From Burkholderiaceae bacterium (GTDB lineage Bacteria; Pseudomonadota; Gammaproteobacteria; Burkholderiales; Burkholderiaceae_C): a stretch of DNA of 5,274 nt. This document shows positions 4,886-5,274 of this stretch, one piece after another. Position 1 is the first letter of the stretch, and each line of letters begins with the position of its first letter. The notes below the pieces were generated by a model. That model had not been told where the DNA came from, did not search any database, and saw only the letters and a list, made by a program, of their open reading frames with translations. The position numbers and the translations under genes were made by a program. The DNA lies in contig JAIRRE010000008.1 in NCBI GenBank assembly GCA_031256125.1, positions 1-5,274 on the forward strand. Reading direction: 5' to 3'.

Positions 4886-5274
4886 ATGAAAACGTTCAGC
4901 GCAAAACCCGCTGACGTGACGCACGAGTGGTTTGTGATTGACGCCACCGACAAGGTGCTCGGACGGGTCGCCAGCGAAGCGGCCCTTCGTCTGCGCGGCA
5001 AGCACAAAGCCATTTATACGCCTCACGTCGATACCGGCGACTACATCGTGGTCGTCAACGCCGCCAAGCTCCGCGTCACCGGCGCCAAGGAGCTTGACAA
5101 AAAGTACTACCACCACACCGGCTATCCCGGCGGCATCCGCGAAACCACGTTCCGCGACATGCAGGCCAAGCACCCCGGCCGCGCACTGGAAAAAGCCGTC
5201 AAGGGCATGCTGCCCAAGGGGCCGCTGGGCTACGCCATGTTCAAGAAGCTCAAGGTGTACGGGGGCGCCGAGCA
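4886..5274 (+). CDS. rplM: 50S ribosomal protein L13, 3' end outside window
   Basis: The first 129 codons of L13, a 50S subunit protein of about 142 residues that binds 23S rRNA early in assembly, so about 13 residues are missing at the window end. Diagnostic segments are [18 protein letters not shown] (13-30), [18 protein letters not shown] (36-53), HHTGYPGGI (76-84), [20 protein letters not shown] (89-108) and [19 protein letters not shown] (109-127). The sequence is highly conserved and of Burkholderiales type. ATG 4886 is preceded by AGGAA (4873-4877) with 8 bases between. rpsI (S9) normally follows in the same operon and would lie just outside the window. Confidence 0.98.
   Translation, partial: MKTFSAKPADVTHEWFVIDATDKVLGRVASEAALRLRGKHKAIYTPHVDTGDYIVVVNAAKLRVTGAKELDKKYYHHTGYPGGIRETTFRDMQAKHPGRALEKAVKGMLPKGPLGYAMFKKLKVYGGAE

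Noticed and set aside
1..5274. CRISPR array, tRNA genes, attachment sites
   Set aside because: No regularly spaced repeats, no cloverleaf or GGTTCGA-type T-arm in a suitable context, and no tRNA-associated duplication were seen on either strand.

Overview
The window looks like a piece of a Burkholderiales (betaproteobacterial) chromosome, with moderately high GC. Three things point there: the RplM sequence, the PBP2 C-terminal tail (residues such as YPSEED followed by a Pro/Ala-rich end), and a secreted barnase-like RNase paired with an N-terminally extended barstar. This placement rests on recalled family sequences, not on a search.

Layout. Positions 1-336 (+) are the last 111 codons of mrdA (PBP2). 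Positions 337-1243 hold no convincing protein gene. They contain a likely small structured RNA on the minus strand (about 570-686) with a very CU-rich loop, a perfect 13-bp hairpin next to it that reads as a minus-strand terminator, an AT-rich island (about 690-860), and a diverged repeat copy (about 1060-1243). Positions 1244-2725 (-) are an intact glcD-type FAD oxidase with no glcE or glcF beside it. Positions 2726-3000 carry two clear hairpins and a doubtful small ORF. Positions 3001-3962 (-) are a two-gene cassette: a secreted barnase-family ribonuclease, then its barstar-like inhibitor, overlapping by ATGA. Positions 3963-4290 have no supported gene. Positions about 4340-4714 (-) are a decayed, multiply frameshifted remnant of the C-terminal (phosphate-acetyltransferase-like) end of an NADP-malic enzyme gene (maeB-like). 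Positions 4886-5274 (+) are the start of rplM, cut by the window end and preceded by a leader that can fold.

How it fits together. The two ends are housekeeping genes (cell-wall elongation and a ribosomal protein). The middle is accessory in character. The RNase and inhibitor genes form one transcription unit on the minus strand, and glcD follows in the same direction beyond a strong hairpin. The sequence just downstream of glcD (about 1060-1243) is recognisably related to the tail of the maeB remnant (about 4290-4475), in the same orientation. The glcD-barstar-barnase block is therefore bracketed by two direct, degenerate copies of the same sequence, which suggests a past duplication or insertion at a malic-enzyme locus.

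The least explained elements are the CU-rich-loop RNA candidate and the paired maeB-derived repeats.
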